Notes: generated by a model not told the origin, from the sequence alone. Shown: positions 16,325-26,005, numbered from the stretch's first letter. The stretch: 64,000 nucleotides of DNA from Thalassospira profundimaris (GCF_003326795.1 NZ_JPWI01000013.1:87123-151122); one strand, 5' to 3'. Translations and numbers: made by a program.

Positions 16325-16850
16325 TACAGGCGTTCCGAAATGGGTTATTCGCGCAACGTTACTTTAGTTTATCTAATTAAAGCCAGCGTAAAGTATCGCC
16401 AAATCAGGGCTCTACCAGATGTCACGTAGTCTGAAACACAATGCGGACCGGGCCGTTTCAGAGGTGAGTTTCAAGGGGAATTCAGCCATATTCAGAGCCT
16501 GACAAGAATTCGGATTTTTAATCTTGACCAAATGATCAGGATTGGACATGCTGTATCTGTCAGAGAGAGGCATCTGTACGTGTAATCAACCGGGGATAAC
16601 CCCGAAACTATAATCACACGACAGATTAGATACTGGGAAAAGTCCGGCATTGTCCGGACGGATACGCCAAGAATGTCAGAACAGGAAGACCCAGAGTTGG
16701 TCGGGCTCGCCCGTCCGCGCACGCCATAAATCTATCCTGATCCCGTATGCGGGATCGCAGTGCCCGCGCTGGTCAGACTGTTTTTGCATTCTTGTTTTGT
16801 CTCTCGATGACATCAGGAGAGGACGCCTTTTTGGCAGGGAGACAAAACCA
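16325..16850. promoter_or_regulatory. Long intergenic region upstream of preT
   Basis: These 526 bases contain the RutR-like site at 16524-16539 and presumably the preT promoter with a leader of some 250-300 bases. A frame running into preT from 16650 lacks family similarity and is rejected as coding. The ribosome-binding site AGGGAG lies about 9 bases before preT. Confidence 0.6.
16524..16539 (+). promoter_or_regulatory. RutR-like operator (preT promoter)
   Basis: TTGACCAAATGATCAG matches the E. coli RutR consensus TTGACCANNTGGTCAA at 12 of 14 defined positions. It lies 312 bases upstream of preT. Two similar sites flank the rutR-like gene. Confidence 0.7.
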
Positions 16851-18209
16851 ATGACCACCTTGCAGGCCAAGCAAGTTTCCAAATCCGGTGCCATCCATGG
16901 TGGGGCCGGGCACAATGCAGCAGATGACGGTTTTTCCGATCTGCATCCGGCATATTCCACCCTTCAGGCAATGGCAGAAAGCAATCGTTGCCTCTATTGC
17001 TATGACGCCCCTTGTGTCACCGCATGCCCGACATCAATCGACATTCCGACCTTCATCCGCAAGATCAGCACCGGCAACCCGGATGGGGCGGCAAAGACCA
17101 TTTTGTCGGCCAATATCATGGGCGGCACCTGTGCCCGTGCCTGCCCGACCGAAGTTCTGTGCGAACAGGCCTGTGTGCGCAATGTCGCCGAAGATACCGC
17201 CGTTGAAATCGGAAGCCTGCAACGCTTTGCCGTTGATCATCTGATGGCGCGCGATCTGCCCCATCCGTTCAAGCGTGCGCCGGAAACCGGCAAGAATATT
17301 GCCGTGATCGGGGCCGGTCCGGCGGGGCTTTCATGTGCGCACCGTGCCGCTATGCTGGGTCACAATGTGACCGTATTCGAAGCCAAGGCAAAGCCGGGCG
17401 GTCTGAACGAATATGGTCTGGCCGCCTATAAGATGACCAATGATTTCGCCCAGCGCGAAGTTGAATTCCTGCTTGGCATCGGCGGCATTCGCATCGAATA
17501 CGGCAAGGCGCTTGGCAAGGATATCAGCCTTGCTGCCCTTAAGGATTCCTATGACGCGGTATTTGTCGGTGTCGGTCTTGGATCGACCAACAATCTTGGA
17601 CTTACGGGCGAAGATTTCCCGGGCGTTGATGACGCGATCAGCTTTATCGAGAAGCTCCGTCAGACCGAACCGAAATCCGACATGCCGGTTGGCAATAATG
17701 TGATTGTCATTGGCGGCGGTAACACCGCAATCGATGCCGCAGTTCAGGCCAAACGCCTTGGTGCCGATGAAGTCACCCTTGTTTACCGTCGCGGTGCCGA
17801 AAACATGTCGGCGACCGAGTTCGAACAGGATCTTGCGAAAACCAACGGTGTTGTCGTTCGCTATTGGGCCAAGCCCGTTGCGATCAAGGCCAATGGCAAG
17901 CTTCAGGGCATGGAGTTCGAGAAAACCGAACTGGATGCCAGCGGCAAGCTGGTTGGAACCGGCGAGACCTTTGAAGTGCGTGCCGACCAGATTTTGAAAG
18001 CCATCGGACAGAAAATCAAAACCGATGACCTTGCCGGAATGGAGATCGCCGGTGGCAAAATCGTGGTCGATGAAAACTATCAGACAACAGCCCCGGGCGT
18101 GTTCGCCGGTGGGGACTGCATCAAAAGTGGCGAAGACCTGACTGTTCAGTCGGTCGAGGACGGCAAACAGGCCGCCATCGCCATCGATGCATTCCTGAAA
18201 TCCGCTTGA
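16851..18209 (+). CDS. preT: NAD-dependent dihydropyrimidine dehydrogenase, subunit PreT
   Basis: PreT is the flavin/Fe-S subunit of the PreTA enzyme that reduces uracil and thymine to dihydropyrimidines with NAD(P)H. The N-terminus has the glutamate-synthase-like Fe-S cysteines (RCLYCYDAPCVTACPTSIDI, then TCARACPTEVLCEQACVR). FAD-binding IAVIGAGPAGLSCAHRAA follows near residue 148, and an NAD-binding NVIVIGGGNTAIDAA near 282. It ends with FAGGDCIKSGEDLTVQSVEDG. ATG 16851 is preceded by AGGGAG. preA follows after 25 bases, so the two form an operon with the amidohydrolase. Confidence 0.93.
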   Translation: MTTLQAKQVSKSGAIHGGAGHNAADDGFSDLHPAYSTLQAMAESNRCLYCYDAPCVTACPTSIDIPTFIRKISTGNPDGAAKTILSANIMGGTCARACPTEVLCEQACVRNVAEDTAVEIGSLQRFAVDHLMARDLPHPFKRAPETGKNIAVIGAGPAGLSCAHRAAMLGHNVTVFEAKAKPGGLNEYGLAAYKMTNDFAQREVEFLLGIGGIRIEYGKALGKDISLAALKDSYDAVFVGVGLGSTNNLGLTGEDFPGVDDAISFIEKLRQTEPKSDMPVGNNVIVIGGGNTAIDAAVQAKRLGADEVTLVYRRGAENMSATEFEQDLAKTNGVVVRYWAKPVAIKANGKLQGMEFEKTELDASGKLVGTGETFEVRADQILKAIGQKIKTDDLAGMEIAGGKIVVDENYQTTAPGVFAGGDCIKSGEDLTVQSVEDGKQAAIAIDAFLKSA

Positions 18210-18234
18210 ACCGTAGCCAAAGGGAGAGAGAAAA

Positions 18235-19512
18235 ATGGCTGATCTAAGCTGCAAAATCGCCGGAATTGATTCGCTTAACCCGTTCTGGCTGGCCTCTGCA
18301 CCGCCGACCGATAAGAAATACAACGTCGTTCGCGCCTTTGAAGCAGGATGGGGCGGGGTTGTCTGGAAGACGCTGGGCATTGATCCGCCCGTGATCAACG
18401 TATCGTCGCGTTATGGTGCCCATCATGACCAGAACCGCCGTCTGCTTGGCATCAACAATATCGAACTGATTTCCGACCGGCCGCTTGCCGTCAACCTTCA
18501 GGAAATCCGCGAATGCCGTGCGGAATATCCCGATCATGTCATTATCGGATCGATGATGGCCCCGATCGAGGAGCGCGCCTGGAAGGACCTTGCCCAGCAG
18601 ATCGCCGAAAGCGGTGTGCACGGGATCGAACTTAACCTTGGTTGCCCGCATGGCATGTGCGAACGCGGTATGGGCTCGGCCATTGGTCAGGTGCCTGAAA
18701 TGGTTGAGCAGGTCACCCGCTGGGTCAAGGAAAGCGTTGATATTCCAGTCTTTACCAAACTGACGCCAAACATCACCAATATCCTGTGGTCGGCCGAGGC
18801 TGCCTATAAGGGCGGGGCGGATGCGGTATCACTGATTAACACCGTTAACTCGATCATTTCGGTCGATATCGATCAGATGGTGCCCGAACCGATGGTCGAT
18901 GGCAAAGGTACGCATGGCGGTTATTGCGGATCGGCAGTCAAGCCGATTGCACTGAACATGGTTGCTGAAATCGCGCGCAGCCCGGAAACGAAGAACCTTC
19001 ACATTTCCGGTATCGGTGGCATCACCACCTGGAAAGATGCGGTCGAATTCATGGCGCTGGGGTCTAACGCGGTTCAGGTTTGTACCGCTGCGATGATCTA
19101 TGGCTTCCGTGTGGTCGATGATCTGATCGACGGCATGAGCCAGTGGATGGATGACAAGGGCTACACCAGTGTCGAACAGTTCACCCGTGCCGCCGTTCCG
19201 CAGGTTGCGGACTGGAACGAGCTGAACATGAACTTTGACACCAAGGCCGTGATCAACCCGGATAACTGCATCGAGTGCGGCCGTTGCCATATCGCATGTG
19301 AGGATACCTCACATCAGGCAATCACCATGACCAACAAGCCTGAAGGCGGCCGTCTGTTCGAGGTTGTCGACGAGGAATGCGTTGGCTGTAACCTTTGCTA
19401 TCACATCTGTCCGGTGCCCGATTGCATCACGATGGAACCGGTCAAAACCGACAAGCCGCCAATGACCTGGCCGGAACATCCATTGAACCCGATGCGTATG
19501 GCTGCGGAATAA
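18235..19512 (+). CDS. preA: NAD-dependent dihydropyrimidine dehydrogenase, subunit PreA
   Basis: PreA is the catalytic, FMN-containing partner of PreT. The first 300 residues form a dihydroorotate-dehydrogenase-like barrel (NPFWLASAPPTDKKYNV, GIELNLGCPHGMCERGMGSA, VFTKLTPNITNI, ISGIGGITTWKDAVEFMALG). The catalytic cysteine is expected in the CPHGMCERG loop. The C-terminus adds a ferredoxin domain with two four-cysteine clusters (CIECGRCHIAC and CVGCNLCYHICPVPDC). GGGAGAGAG precedes the ATG. Gene order and spacing indicate co-transcription with preT. Confidence 0.94.
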   Translation: MADLSCKIAGIDSLNPFWLASAPPTDKKYNVVRAFEAGWGGVVWKTLGIDPPVINVSSRYGAHHDQNRRLLGINNIELISDRPLAVNLQEIRECRAEYPDHVIIGSMMAPIEERAWKDLAQQIAESGVHGIELNLGCPHGMCERGMGSAIGQVPEMVEQVTRWVKESVDIPVFTKLTPNITNILWSAEAAYKGGADAVSLINTVNSIISVDIDQMVPEPMVDGKGTHGGYCGSAVKPIALNMVAEIARSPETKNLHISGIGGITTWKDAVEFMALGSNAVQVCTAAMIYGFRVVDDLIDGMSQWMDDKGYTSVEQFTRAAVPQVADWNELNMNFDTKAVINPDNCIECGRCHIACEDTSHQAITMTNKPEGGRLFEVVDEECVGCNLCYHICPVPDCITMEPVKTDKPPMTWPEHPLNPMRMAAE

Positions 19513-19546
19513 TCCATCAGCGCCACCAACCTAAAAGGATTGAATA

Positions 19547-20824
19547 ATGACTCTTCAACCCAGTGTTCGAAATCTGTCAATTGACGGTGACCGCCTTTGG
19601 GACAGCCTGATGGAAATGGCCAAAATCGGCAAAACTGCAAAGGACGGCGTATGCCGTCTGGCGCTGACCGATCTTGACCGCGAAAGCCGCGATCTGTTTA
19701 TCAAATGGTGCGAGGCCGAGGGATGCTCGATCCGCATCGACAAGATGGGCAATATCTTTGCCCGTCGTGAAGGCCGCAACCCCGACCTGCCACCGGTCGT
19801 GATGGGCAGTCACCTTGATAGTCAGCCGACCGGCGGTAAATATGACGGCGTTTATGGTGTGCTCTCGGGGCTTGAAGTCATCCGTGCGCTCAATGAAGCC
19901 AAATACGAAACCGAAGCCCCGCTGGAAGTTGTGTGCTGGACAAATGAGGAAGGCTCACGTTTTGCACCGGCAATGGTGGCATCAGGCGTTTTTGCCAAGG
20001 TGTTTGACCTTGAATACGGTCATTCACGGGCCGATGTTGACGGCAAGACCATGGGCGAGGAACTGACGCGGATCGGCTATATGGGCCCGGACGAGCCGAC
20101 CATTGATGCCCATCCGATGGGGGCCTATTTCGAAGCCCATATCGAACAGGGCCCGATCCTTGAAGACGAAGGCAAGGATATCGGTATCGTCACCGATGCA
20201 CAGGGGCAGCGCTGGTACGAAATCAAATTCACCGGTGTCGAAGCCCATGCCGGTCCGACCCCGATGAAAACGCGCAAGGATGCGTTGCTTGGTGCGGCGC
20301 GCGTGATTGATCTGGTCAACAAGATCGGTCTGGATCGATCCCCGCTTGCCTGTGCCACGGTGGGCATGATGCAAATCCATCCGAATTCACGCAACGTCAT
20401 CCCGGGTGAAGTCTTCTTCACCGTTGATTTCCGTCATCCCGATGATGCGGTGCTGGCCGATATGGACAAGGCCCTTCGCGAAGGGGTGGAGAAAATCGCA
20501 GCCGAGATCGGCCTTCAGACCGAGCTTGAACAGATTTTCTATTACGCCCCGGTGCCGTTCGATGCATCCTGTGTTGATGCGGTACGCAAGGGTGCGGAAC
20601 TTGGCGGGTTCTCGGCCCGTGAAATCGTGTCGGGTGCCGGGCATGATGCCTGCTATCTCGCACAGGTCTGCCCGACGGCAATGATCTTTATCCCCTGTGT
20701 GGACGGTATTTCGCACAACGAAATCGAGGAAGTCCACAAACACTGGTCGGATGCTGGCGGACAGGTTCTGCTGCACGCGGTTCTGGCCAAGGCTGACGAA
20801 ACCGTTATGCAGAAATCAGACTGA
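19547..20824 (+). CDS. M20-family Zn-dependent amidohydrolase (N-carbamoyl-beta-alanine/allantoate type)
   Basis: A 425-residue member of the AllC/HyuC group, which hydrolyses N-carbamoyl amino acids to amino acid, CO2 and NH3. Metal-binding segments are GSHLDSQPTGGKYDGVYGVL and CWTNEEGSRFAPAM; the dimerisation domain has FTGVEAHAGPTPM and NVIPGEVFFTVDFRHPD; the last metal histidine is in DGISHNEIEEV. Following preTA after 34 bases, it should act on N-carbamoyl-beta-alanine made by dihydropyrimidinase. A second, unrelated enzyme for the same step is encoded at 26232-27098. A terminator lies downstream. Confidence 0.85.
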   Translation: MTLQPSVRNLSIDGDRLWDSLMEMAKIGKTAKDGVCRLALTDLDRESRDLFIKWCEAEGCSIRIDKMGNIFARREGRNPDLPPVVMGSHLDSQPTGGKYDGVYGVLSGLEVIRALNEAKYETEAPLEVVCWTNEEGSRFAPAMVASGVFAKVFDLEYGHSRADVDGKTMGEELTRIGYMGPDEPTIDAHPMGAYFEAHIEQGPILEDEGKDIGIVTDAQGQRWYEIKFTGVEAHAGPTPMKTRKDALLGAARVIDLVNKIGLDRSPLACATVGMMQIHPNSRNVIPGEVFFTVDFRHPDDAVLADMDKALREGVEKIAAEIGLQTELEQIFYYAPVPFDASCVDAVRKGAELGGFSAREIVSGAGHDACYLAQVCPTAMIFIPCVDGISHNEIEEVHKHWSDAGGQVLLHAVLAKADETVMQKSD

Positions 20825-20873
20825 TTTCAGGATTTTCGATCTCCCGTGGCTGACCATGCAGCCACCCAGAGCG

Positions 20874-20902
20874 GGGCGGGTTTTATACCCGCCCTTCTTC
20901 TT
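20874..20902 (+). terminator. Intrinsic terminator of preTA-amidohydrolase
   Basis: GGGCGGG and CCCGCCC pair around TTTTATA and are followed by TTCTTCTT. It lies between convergent genes. Confidence 0.8.
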
Positions 20903-20917
20903 GTCCGGATTTCGGGA

Positions 20918-22417
20918 CTAGGCCGGGACCGGGTGAATGACCTTGGTAAAGGGTTCTTCCTGTCCCTCGGCAATCCAGTGCGCCCAATAGCGTTTCTGAC
21001 CATTGCGATCATCCGGTTCAAGACACAGGAAGTTGCGCGCCCCGACAAATTTGACATCCGCCCCCGGCAGGTTTGCCATCCGCGACTGAATGCCCGGATC
21101 AATTTCCTTGTCGTTATCCAGCAGGTGGCGAAGGGCAAACAGTACCATCTTGCTTGGGGCCGGATGGACGATGGCCGATGAAATCAGCTGATTGATGACG
21201 CGCGTTTTGCCGCCATATTCCATGCGGTCATTTTGCAGAATACCAAGGGCTGCGACATGAACATCGCCCGACAGAATGGTGATCCGCATGCCGGTTTTCT
21301 GGAAATCAAAAAGGCGGTGAACCATGCGGGTGCGTTCGCCCTTGTGGCTTCGGCTGCTCCAGTGATCCTGAAGATCGTCTTCCAGTTCCTGTTGGCCGGG
21401 CACCACGCCAAGCAGGCTTTCAAGCACATTGAAATCGGGATAGACCACCGGAATGCTCGACATCACAAACAGATGTTTGATGTCGGCCAGACCCGAAACC
21501 CAGTCATAAATCTGTTTCCAGTGATCGTTTGACAGAACCTGACGCTGGCTGCGTTCGGATCGCATATCAAGGCACAAAATGGCGGTATCGCCAATCACAT
21601 GGCCCATCGAAAACCCGTAATCGGGGGCCAGATAGGCGTCCGGCTTTTGAACGCCCGGCGCGATATGTTGCTGAAAGACGCCAAAGGCTTTGGTTGCGAT
21701 GGCACCGATCCCCTGAAACACCGCACAGTCCTGACGGGCAGGCGGGTAGGAGCCCCAGCCATCAAAGATGTCATGGTCATCCCAGATCGCAATCGACGGG
21801 ATGCTGGCCATCATGGCGCGGACTTCCGGCTGTGCCCAGCGTTCGGTGTAAAGGTTGAAATAAAATGCCTCGACCTGCTTTTCCATGATCTTGGTAAAGC
21901 TTGCCTTGTTTGCAGCGTCGTTGGGTTTGTTGTTCCATTCCTTGATGGATGGGACGACTTCCCAGATGGAATCCGCATAGACCTGATCGCCGCCCAAAAG
22001 CATCAGATGGATGGGCTTGTTGTCATGGCGTTTGGCCATTTCCTGCCACATCCGGTTTTTGACCTCGACACCTTTCATGACCTTTTGCGATGAAAACCCG
22101 TTGCAGGATGCATAGGACATGTTGGGTGCATCCCCCTTGGCGGGGAGGGCAATGTTATAATAGACACCGTCTTCAATGCTATAGGTCAGGGTGGCGGGCA
22201 CATCGGCAAGTGCTGTATCAAAGGCGATGCAATGGGCAAAGCGGTTACCGTTTTGCCAGATCGTTTCCGGCTGACCCGCATTGGCTGCATGGGCGTTCGT
22301 AAAGAATATCGGGCAGGGCTGATCGCTGTCGGTGACGATCAGGGCACTTAGTTTCCAGCGATTGCTGGCCTTGTCATATCCCTTGAATGACAGAACGGGT
22401 CCCATCAGGATTTTCAT
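20918..22417 (-). CDS. PhoD-like alkaline phosphatase family protein
   Basis: A 499-residue metallophosphatase of the PhoD superfamily. The N-terminal ~100 residues look like the beta-sandwich domain of the family. Metal-site motifs follow: SYASCNGFSS, LMLLGGDQVYAD, SIAIWDDHDIFDGWG, then HLFVMSSIPVVYPDF and ITILSGDVHVAALG. No signal peptide is visible, which is unusual for secreted PhoD and suggests a cytoplasmic or unconventional enzyme. The substrate is unknown. The gene has no evident partner; it lies convergent to the pyrimidine operon. Confidence 0.8.
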   Translation of the reverse strand: MKILMGPVLSFKGYDKASNRWKLSALIVTDSDQPCPIFFTNAHAANAGQPETIWQNGNRFAHCIAFDTALADVPATLTYSIEDGVYYNIALPAKGDAPNMSYASCNGFSSQKVMKGVEVKNRMWQEMAKRHDNKPIHLMLLGGDQVYADSIWEVVPSIKEWNNKPNDAANKASFTKIMEKQVEAFYFNLYTERWAQPEVRAMMASIPSIAIWDDHDIFDGWGSYPPARQDCAVFQGIGAIATKAFGVFQQHIAPGVQKPDAYLAPDYGFSMGHVIGDTAILCLDMRSERSQRQVLSNDHWKQIYDWVSGLADIKHLFVMSSIPVVYPDFNVLESLLGVVPGQQELEDDLQDHWSSRSHKGERTRMVHRLFDFQKTGMRITILSGDVHVAALGILQNDRMEYGGKTRVINQLISSAIVHPAPSKMVLFALRHLLDNDKEIDPGIQSRMANLPGADVKFVGARNFLCLEPDDRNGQKRYWAHWIAEGQEEPFTKVIHPVPA

Positions 22418-22555
22418 TGATCCTCCCCTGCGGTGCGGGCCGCAAAATTAAAGTTTTCCTGAATATAACTTTGACAACTTTAAGTCGAAATCGACGGCAG
22501 GAAAAGAGGGCAGGGGCAAACATTCCTTATTCAAGCTGCTGATGGTCAGACCATC

Positions 22556-23422
22556 CTAGCTGCCGCTTTCGGCATTCAGAATGATGTGATTCTGTGTCCA
22601 GAGTTCGAGTGTCCCGTCTTCATCAAGGGCCTCGATCAGCAGATTGATATTTGCAATGTCGCGCACACAGGGGCTTGAGCGGGAAAACAGGAAAAGGACC
22701 TCGTTACGGACCAGTGGCGGTTCAACGGCTTTGATCTTGTCGGTCAGTTTGTCACGATACAGGTTGCTCAGACCGTCATAGCGGCCCAGCATGACGTAAT
22801 CGACGCGACCATTGAGCAGGATATTGAAAATCTTGTTGCCGGTCGGCGAGAAAATCATATCAAGATTATCCTGCGCATAGCGATCCAGTTTGTCGCCATA
22901 ACTGCCCCCTTGCGGGCGGGCACCGGTATAGCCGATCAGGTCTCGCAGTTCTTCGACATCAAAAAGATTGTCATGTCGTTGAAAGACCATGATGTCATCG
23001 GACGCAAAAGCCGTGCTGTAGTGGAACATCTGGTCGCGTTCCGTGGTGAAATAGGCCCCGGCAATGACATCAAGTTCACCCTGTTCGAGCATCTGCAAGG
23101 CGCGGGTCCAGGGAATTTCAAGCTGAAGCGACAGATGCGTGCCGGTTTGGGCGCTATAGCGACGCAAGATATCAATCGCAACCCCGACCTGCCGGCCATC
23201 GGCATCAATATAGGAAATCGGTTCCCACCCGTCCGCTCCGCCAACAGACATGGTACTGCAAGGCCGCATCAGCGTGCCGTTCAGGGGGGATTTTTCAGAT
23301 CCATCCGCCGCAAGCGCAAGGCCGTCAAACAAGGAAATCAGGCCACCAACAAGGATGACTGCGATGCAAGCTCCTGCGACGCGGGTCGACGATATGTGAC
23401 GCGTCATTTTGGTCCCGGGCAA
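22556..23422 (-). CDS. Periplasmic solute-binding protein, family 3-like
   Basis: A 288-residue protein with a membrane-spanning signal sequence (GACIAVILVGGLISLFDGLALA) and a family-3 solute-binding fold: WEPISYIDADGRQVGVAIDI, LQLEIPWTRALQMLEQGELDVIAGAYFT, and VDYVMLGRYDGLSN. Family-3 proteins bind amino acids or act as sensors; no permease or ATPase genes are adjacent, so it may be an orphan. A start at MTRHISST (four codons in) is also possible. The flanking 100-140 bases hold nothing that I can name. Confidence 0.7.
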   Translation of the reverse strand: MPGTKMTRHISSTRVAGACIAVILVGGLISLFDGLALAADGSEKSPLNGTLMRPCSTMSVGGADGWEPISYIDADGRQVGVAIDILRRYSAQTGTHLSLQLEIPWTRALQMLEQGELDVIAGAYFTTERDQMFHYSTAFASDDIMVFQRHDNLFDVEELRDLIGYTGARPQGGSYGDKLDRYAQDNLDMIFSPTGNKIFNILLNGRVDYVMLGRYDGLSNLYRDKLTDKIKAVEPPLVRNEVLFLFSRSSPCVRDIANINLLIEALDEDGTLELWTQNHIILNAESGS

Positions 23423-23527
23423 TCATGTTGCAGATACTGCGTCTACAGATTTGTCCGGTCGGACGTTTGCACAACTATGCAGAAGTGGTGCCAGTCCACC
23501 CCCTTTGAGGTGGTTCCTGGCGAATGA

Positions 23528-24205
23528 TCAGTTAAGCCCGACGCCTTTCAGGATGATTTTAACAACATTTTCCTTGGCCTCGGCGAACTGTTCTTCGCTA
23601 AGCGGTTTGTCATTGTTGAAAATCTCGATCTGGCGGCCAAAGTCGGCATAGTGCTGGGTGGTGGCAAAGATCATATACATCAGCGAATAGGGTTCGATGT
23701 CATCCATCTTGCCTTCGTCGATCCAGCCCCTGATCACCACAACACGGCTATCAAGCCAATTCTTGACGGTGGTCGAGATGTAATCGGACGAGAATTTGGC
23801 CCCACGGATGATTTCATGGGCCCAAAGGCGCGAACCATAGGGGCGGGCACGCGACAAATCCATCTTGGCTTCGATATAGCCGCGCAGGATCACGGCCGGG
23901 TCGGCACTGTTGTCAAAGGTCATGGCGGCTTCAAGCCAGTGATCACAGACATCTTCCATGATCCGGCGATACAGCGCCTCCTTGGTGCTGAAATAGTAAT
24001 GCACGTTGGCCTTGGGCACATTGGCGATTTCGGCAATACGTGCGGTGGTCGCCCCCTTGAAGCCGTAATCGGCAAAAACCTGTTCTGCGGCGGCAAGAAT
24101 CTGTTCTTCGTTTTCCTGTCGGATCGCGGCCTTGTGTGCCCCGTTTACTGCGGGTTTGGCGCCTATCCGTGTGTCCTGTTTCGAGCCGCTTTTTACTGAG
24201 GTCAT
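23528..24205 (-). CDS. rutR: TetR-family regulator, RutR-like
   Basis: A 225-residue TetR regulator. The helix-turn-helix is at about 33-75 (EEQILAAAEQVFADYGFKGA, TTARIAEIANVPKANVHYYF). The C-terminal domain (SRLWAHEIIRGAKFSSDYI, GWIDEGKMDDIEPYSLMYMI, FATTQHYADF) is that of the RutR/YcdC group, which binds uracil or thymine. An operator-like site (24234-24249) lies 29 bases upstream, indicating autoregulation. It sits in the middle of the pyrimidine-degradation genes, which supports the role. The first ~25 residues are a basic tail and the true start could be internal. Confidence 0.87.
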   Translation of the reverse strand: MTSVKSGSKQDTRIGAKPAVNGAHKAAIRQENEEQILAAAEQVFADYGFKGATTARIAEIANVPKANVHYYFSTKEALYRRIMEDVCDHWLEAAMTFDNSADPAVILRGYIEAKMDLSRARPYGSRLWAHEIIRGAKFSSDYISTTVKNWLDSRVVVIRGWIDEGKMDDIEPYSLMYMIFATTQHYADFGRQIEIFNNDKPLSEEQFAEAKENVVKIILKGVGLN

Positions 24206-24233
24206 TCGTGCTCTCTGATTTGTGTCATTTATC

Positions 24234-24249
24234 TTGACCGTTTGGTCAG
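24234..24249 (+). promoter_or_regulatory. RutR-like operator (rutR promoter)
   Basis: TTGACCGTTTGGTCAG matches TTGACCANNTGGTCAA at 12 of 14 defined positions and is a near-perfect palindrome, 29 bases from the regulator start. Confidence 0.75.
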
Positions 24250-24538
24250 GTTAAAATAACCTCTACCACAAATATGCAAAAGAAACTTTTTTATGCGCGT
24301 CGTTCTTGACCAGGGTCGAGAGTCGGGTTTGTCCGAAATATCGAACAGCACCGATGAAAGATAAAGAGAAAATAGACGCCATAAATAAAAAACAGGGTCG
24401 CTGAAATGGTGTTTGACGGTCGAATATTCGAAACAATTTCCCGGTAGCGTTTAAGCTCTAGTGCGTGGGCGTGTCTCATGCTAACGATTTTTGCGCGCCT
24501 GCCTGTCAGGCCGTTCCGGAAATCGAATGTGCGACATT

Positions 24539-24554
24539 TTGGTCACTTGGCCAA
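24539..24554 (+). promoter_or_regulatory. RutR-like operator (aminotransferase promoter)
   Basis: TTGGTCACTTGGCCAA matches the consensus at 11 of 14 defined positions and is itself palindromic (TTGGTCA/TGGCCAA). It lies 105 bases before the aminotransferase ATG. Confidence 0.6.
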
Positions 24555-24658
24555 ATTTGTCAGGCAAACGGAATAAAAGATGTCAGATGCCGGAAATACG
24601 GGTGCCCGCCATCCGTCCGGGATCAGGGAAGTAATAAAAAAGGTACGGGAGACCTTTT

Positions 24659-25990
24659 ATGACAGCCACCACGAAAATCAGCCGTCCGAACGATCTTTCA
24701 GCGTTCTGGATGCCTTTTACGGCCAATCGCCAGTTCAAGCAGACCCCACGTATGCTGGTCTCTGCCGATGGCATGTATTACAAAACCGACGATAATCGTG
24801 AAATCCTTGACGGTACTGCGGGCCTTTGGTGCTGCAACGCCGGTCACAAGCGTCCGAAAATCGTCGAAGCCGTCAAGGCGCAGATGGACGAACTGGATTA
24901 TGCGCCAGCATTCCAGATGGGCCATCCCAAGGCGTTTGAACTTGCCAGCCGTCTGGCACAGTTGATGCCGGGCAATCTCAACCATGTTTTCTATACCAAC
25001 TCCGGTTCTGAATCGGTTGAAACCGCCCTTAAGATTGCACTGGCCTATCACCGCGCACGCGGCGACGGTCAGCGTACCCGTCTGATCGGTCGTGAACGCG
25101 GCTATCACGGTGTTAACTTTGGCGGCATTTCGGTTGGTGGTATTTCGGGCAACCGCAAGACCTTTGGCCAGATGCTGGGCGGTGTTGACCATATGCGTCA
25201 CACCTATCTGCCAGAAGAAAACGGTGTGACCCGCGGGATGCCCGAACATGGCGCGTTCCTGGCCGATGATCTTGAGCGCATTTGCGCGCTGCATGATCCG
25301 TCAACCATTGCCGCCGTGATTGTCGAGCCGGTTGCCGGTTCGACCGGCGTTCTGATCCCGCCGAAAGGCTATCTGGAACGTCTGCGCGAGATTTGCACCA
25401 AGCATGGCATCCTTCTGATCTTTGATGAAGTCATCACCGGCTTTGGCCGTCTGGGTGCGCCGTTCGCGGTTGACTATTTCGGTGTTCAGCCCGATCTGGT
25501 CACGACTGCAAAGGGCCTGACCAACGGGACGATCCCGATGGGGGCGGTCTTTGCGACCGACGAGATTCATGATGCCTTCATGACCGGCCCGGAAAACATG
25601 ATCGAGCTGTTCCATGGCTATACCTATTCGGGCAACCCGGTTGCCTGTGCGGCTGGCCTTGCGACCCTTGAGACCTATGAAGAAGAAGGTCTTTATGAAA
25701 AGGGCAAGGAACTTGGCCAGTATTGGGAAGATGCGGTTCACAGCCTGATTGATCTGCCGCGCGTCAAGGATATCCGTAACCTTGGCCTGATCGGGGCGAT
25801 CGAACTTGAAGGGATCGAAGGTTTCCCGACCAAGCGTGCCTTCAGTGCATTCCTCAAGGCATTTGAGAAAGGCATCCTGATCCGCACCACGGGCGATATC
25901 ATTGCGCTTTCACCGCCGCTGATCATTGAAAAATCACATATCGATCAGCTGTTTGGTACATTGCGCGACGTGCTTAAAGAGATCGATTAA
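24659..25990 (+). CDS. Class III aminotransferase, beta-alanine (omega-amino acid):pyruvate type
   Basis: A 443-residue PLP enzyme with the omega-amino acid:pyruvate aminotransferase signature: SAFWMPFTANRQFK at the N-terminus, GLWCCNAGHKRP, NSGSESVETALKIALAYHRA, RERGYHGVNFGGISVGG, LIFDEVITGFGRLG and TTAKGLTNGTIPMGA, which carries the PLP lysine. It should convert beta-alanine (or 2-methyl-beta-alanine from thymine) to malonic semialdehyde (or its methyl form). Its place among pyrimidine genes and the RutR-like site upstream fit this. No semialdehyde dehydrogenase is adjacent. Confidence 0.9.
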   Translation: MTATTKISRPNDLSAFWMPFTANRQFKQTPRMLVSADGMYYKTDDNREILDGTAGLWCCNAGHKRPKIVEAVKAQMDELDYAPAFQMGHPKAFELASRLAQLMPGNLNHVFYTNSGSESVETALKIALAYHRARGDGQRTRLIGRERGYHGVNFGGISVGGISGNRKTFGQMLGGVDHMRHTYLPEENGVTRGMPEHGAFLADDLERICALHDPSTIAAVIVEPVAGSTGVLIPPKGYLERLREICTKHGILLIFDEVITGFGRLGAPFAVDYFGVQPDLVTTAKGLTNGTIPMGAVFATDEIHDAFMTGPENMIELFHGYTYSGNPVACAAGLATLETYEEEGLYEKGKELGQYWEDAVHSLIDLPRVKDIRNLGLIGAIELEGIEGFPTKRAFSAFLKAFEKGILIRTTGDIIALSPPLIIEKSHIDQLFGTLRDVLKEID

Positions 25991-26005
25991 GATCGAAGAC
26001 TGATA

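Larger units (their letters stand above)
24206..24658. promoter_or_regulatory. Divergent regulatory region between rutR and the aminotransferase
   Basis: These 453 bases carry two RutR-like operators, one by each gene. The 290 bases between them are AT-rich (especially 24255-24440) and hold no coding frame that I would support. GGTACGGGAG lies just before the aminotransferase ATG. Confidence 0.6.

Noticed and set aside
17331..18398. A 355-codon minus-strand frame
   Set aside because: It is antisense to preT and runs into preA; no family features.
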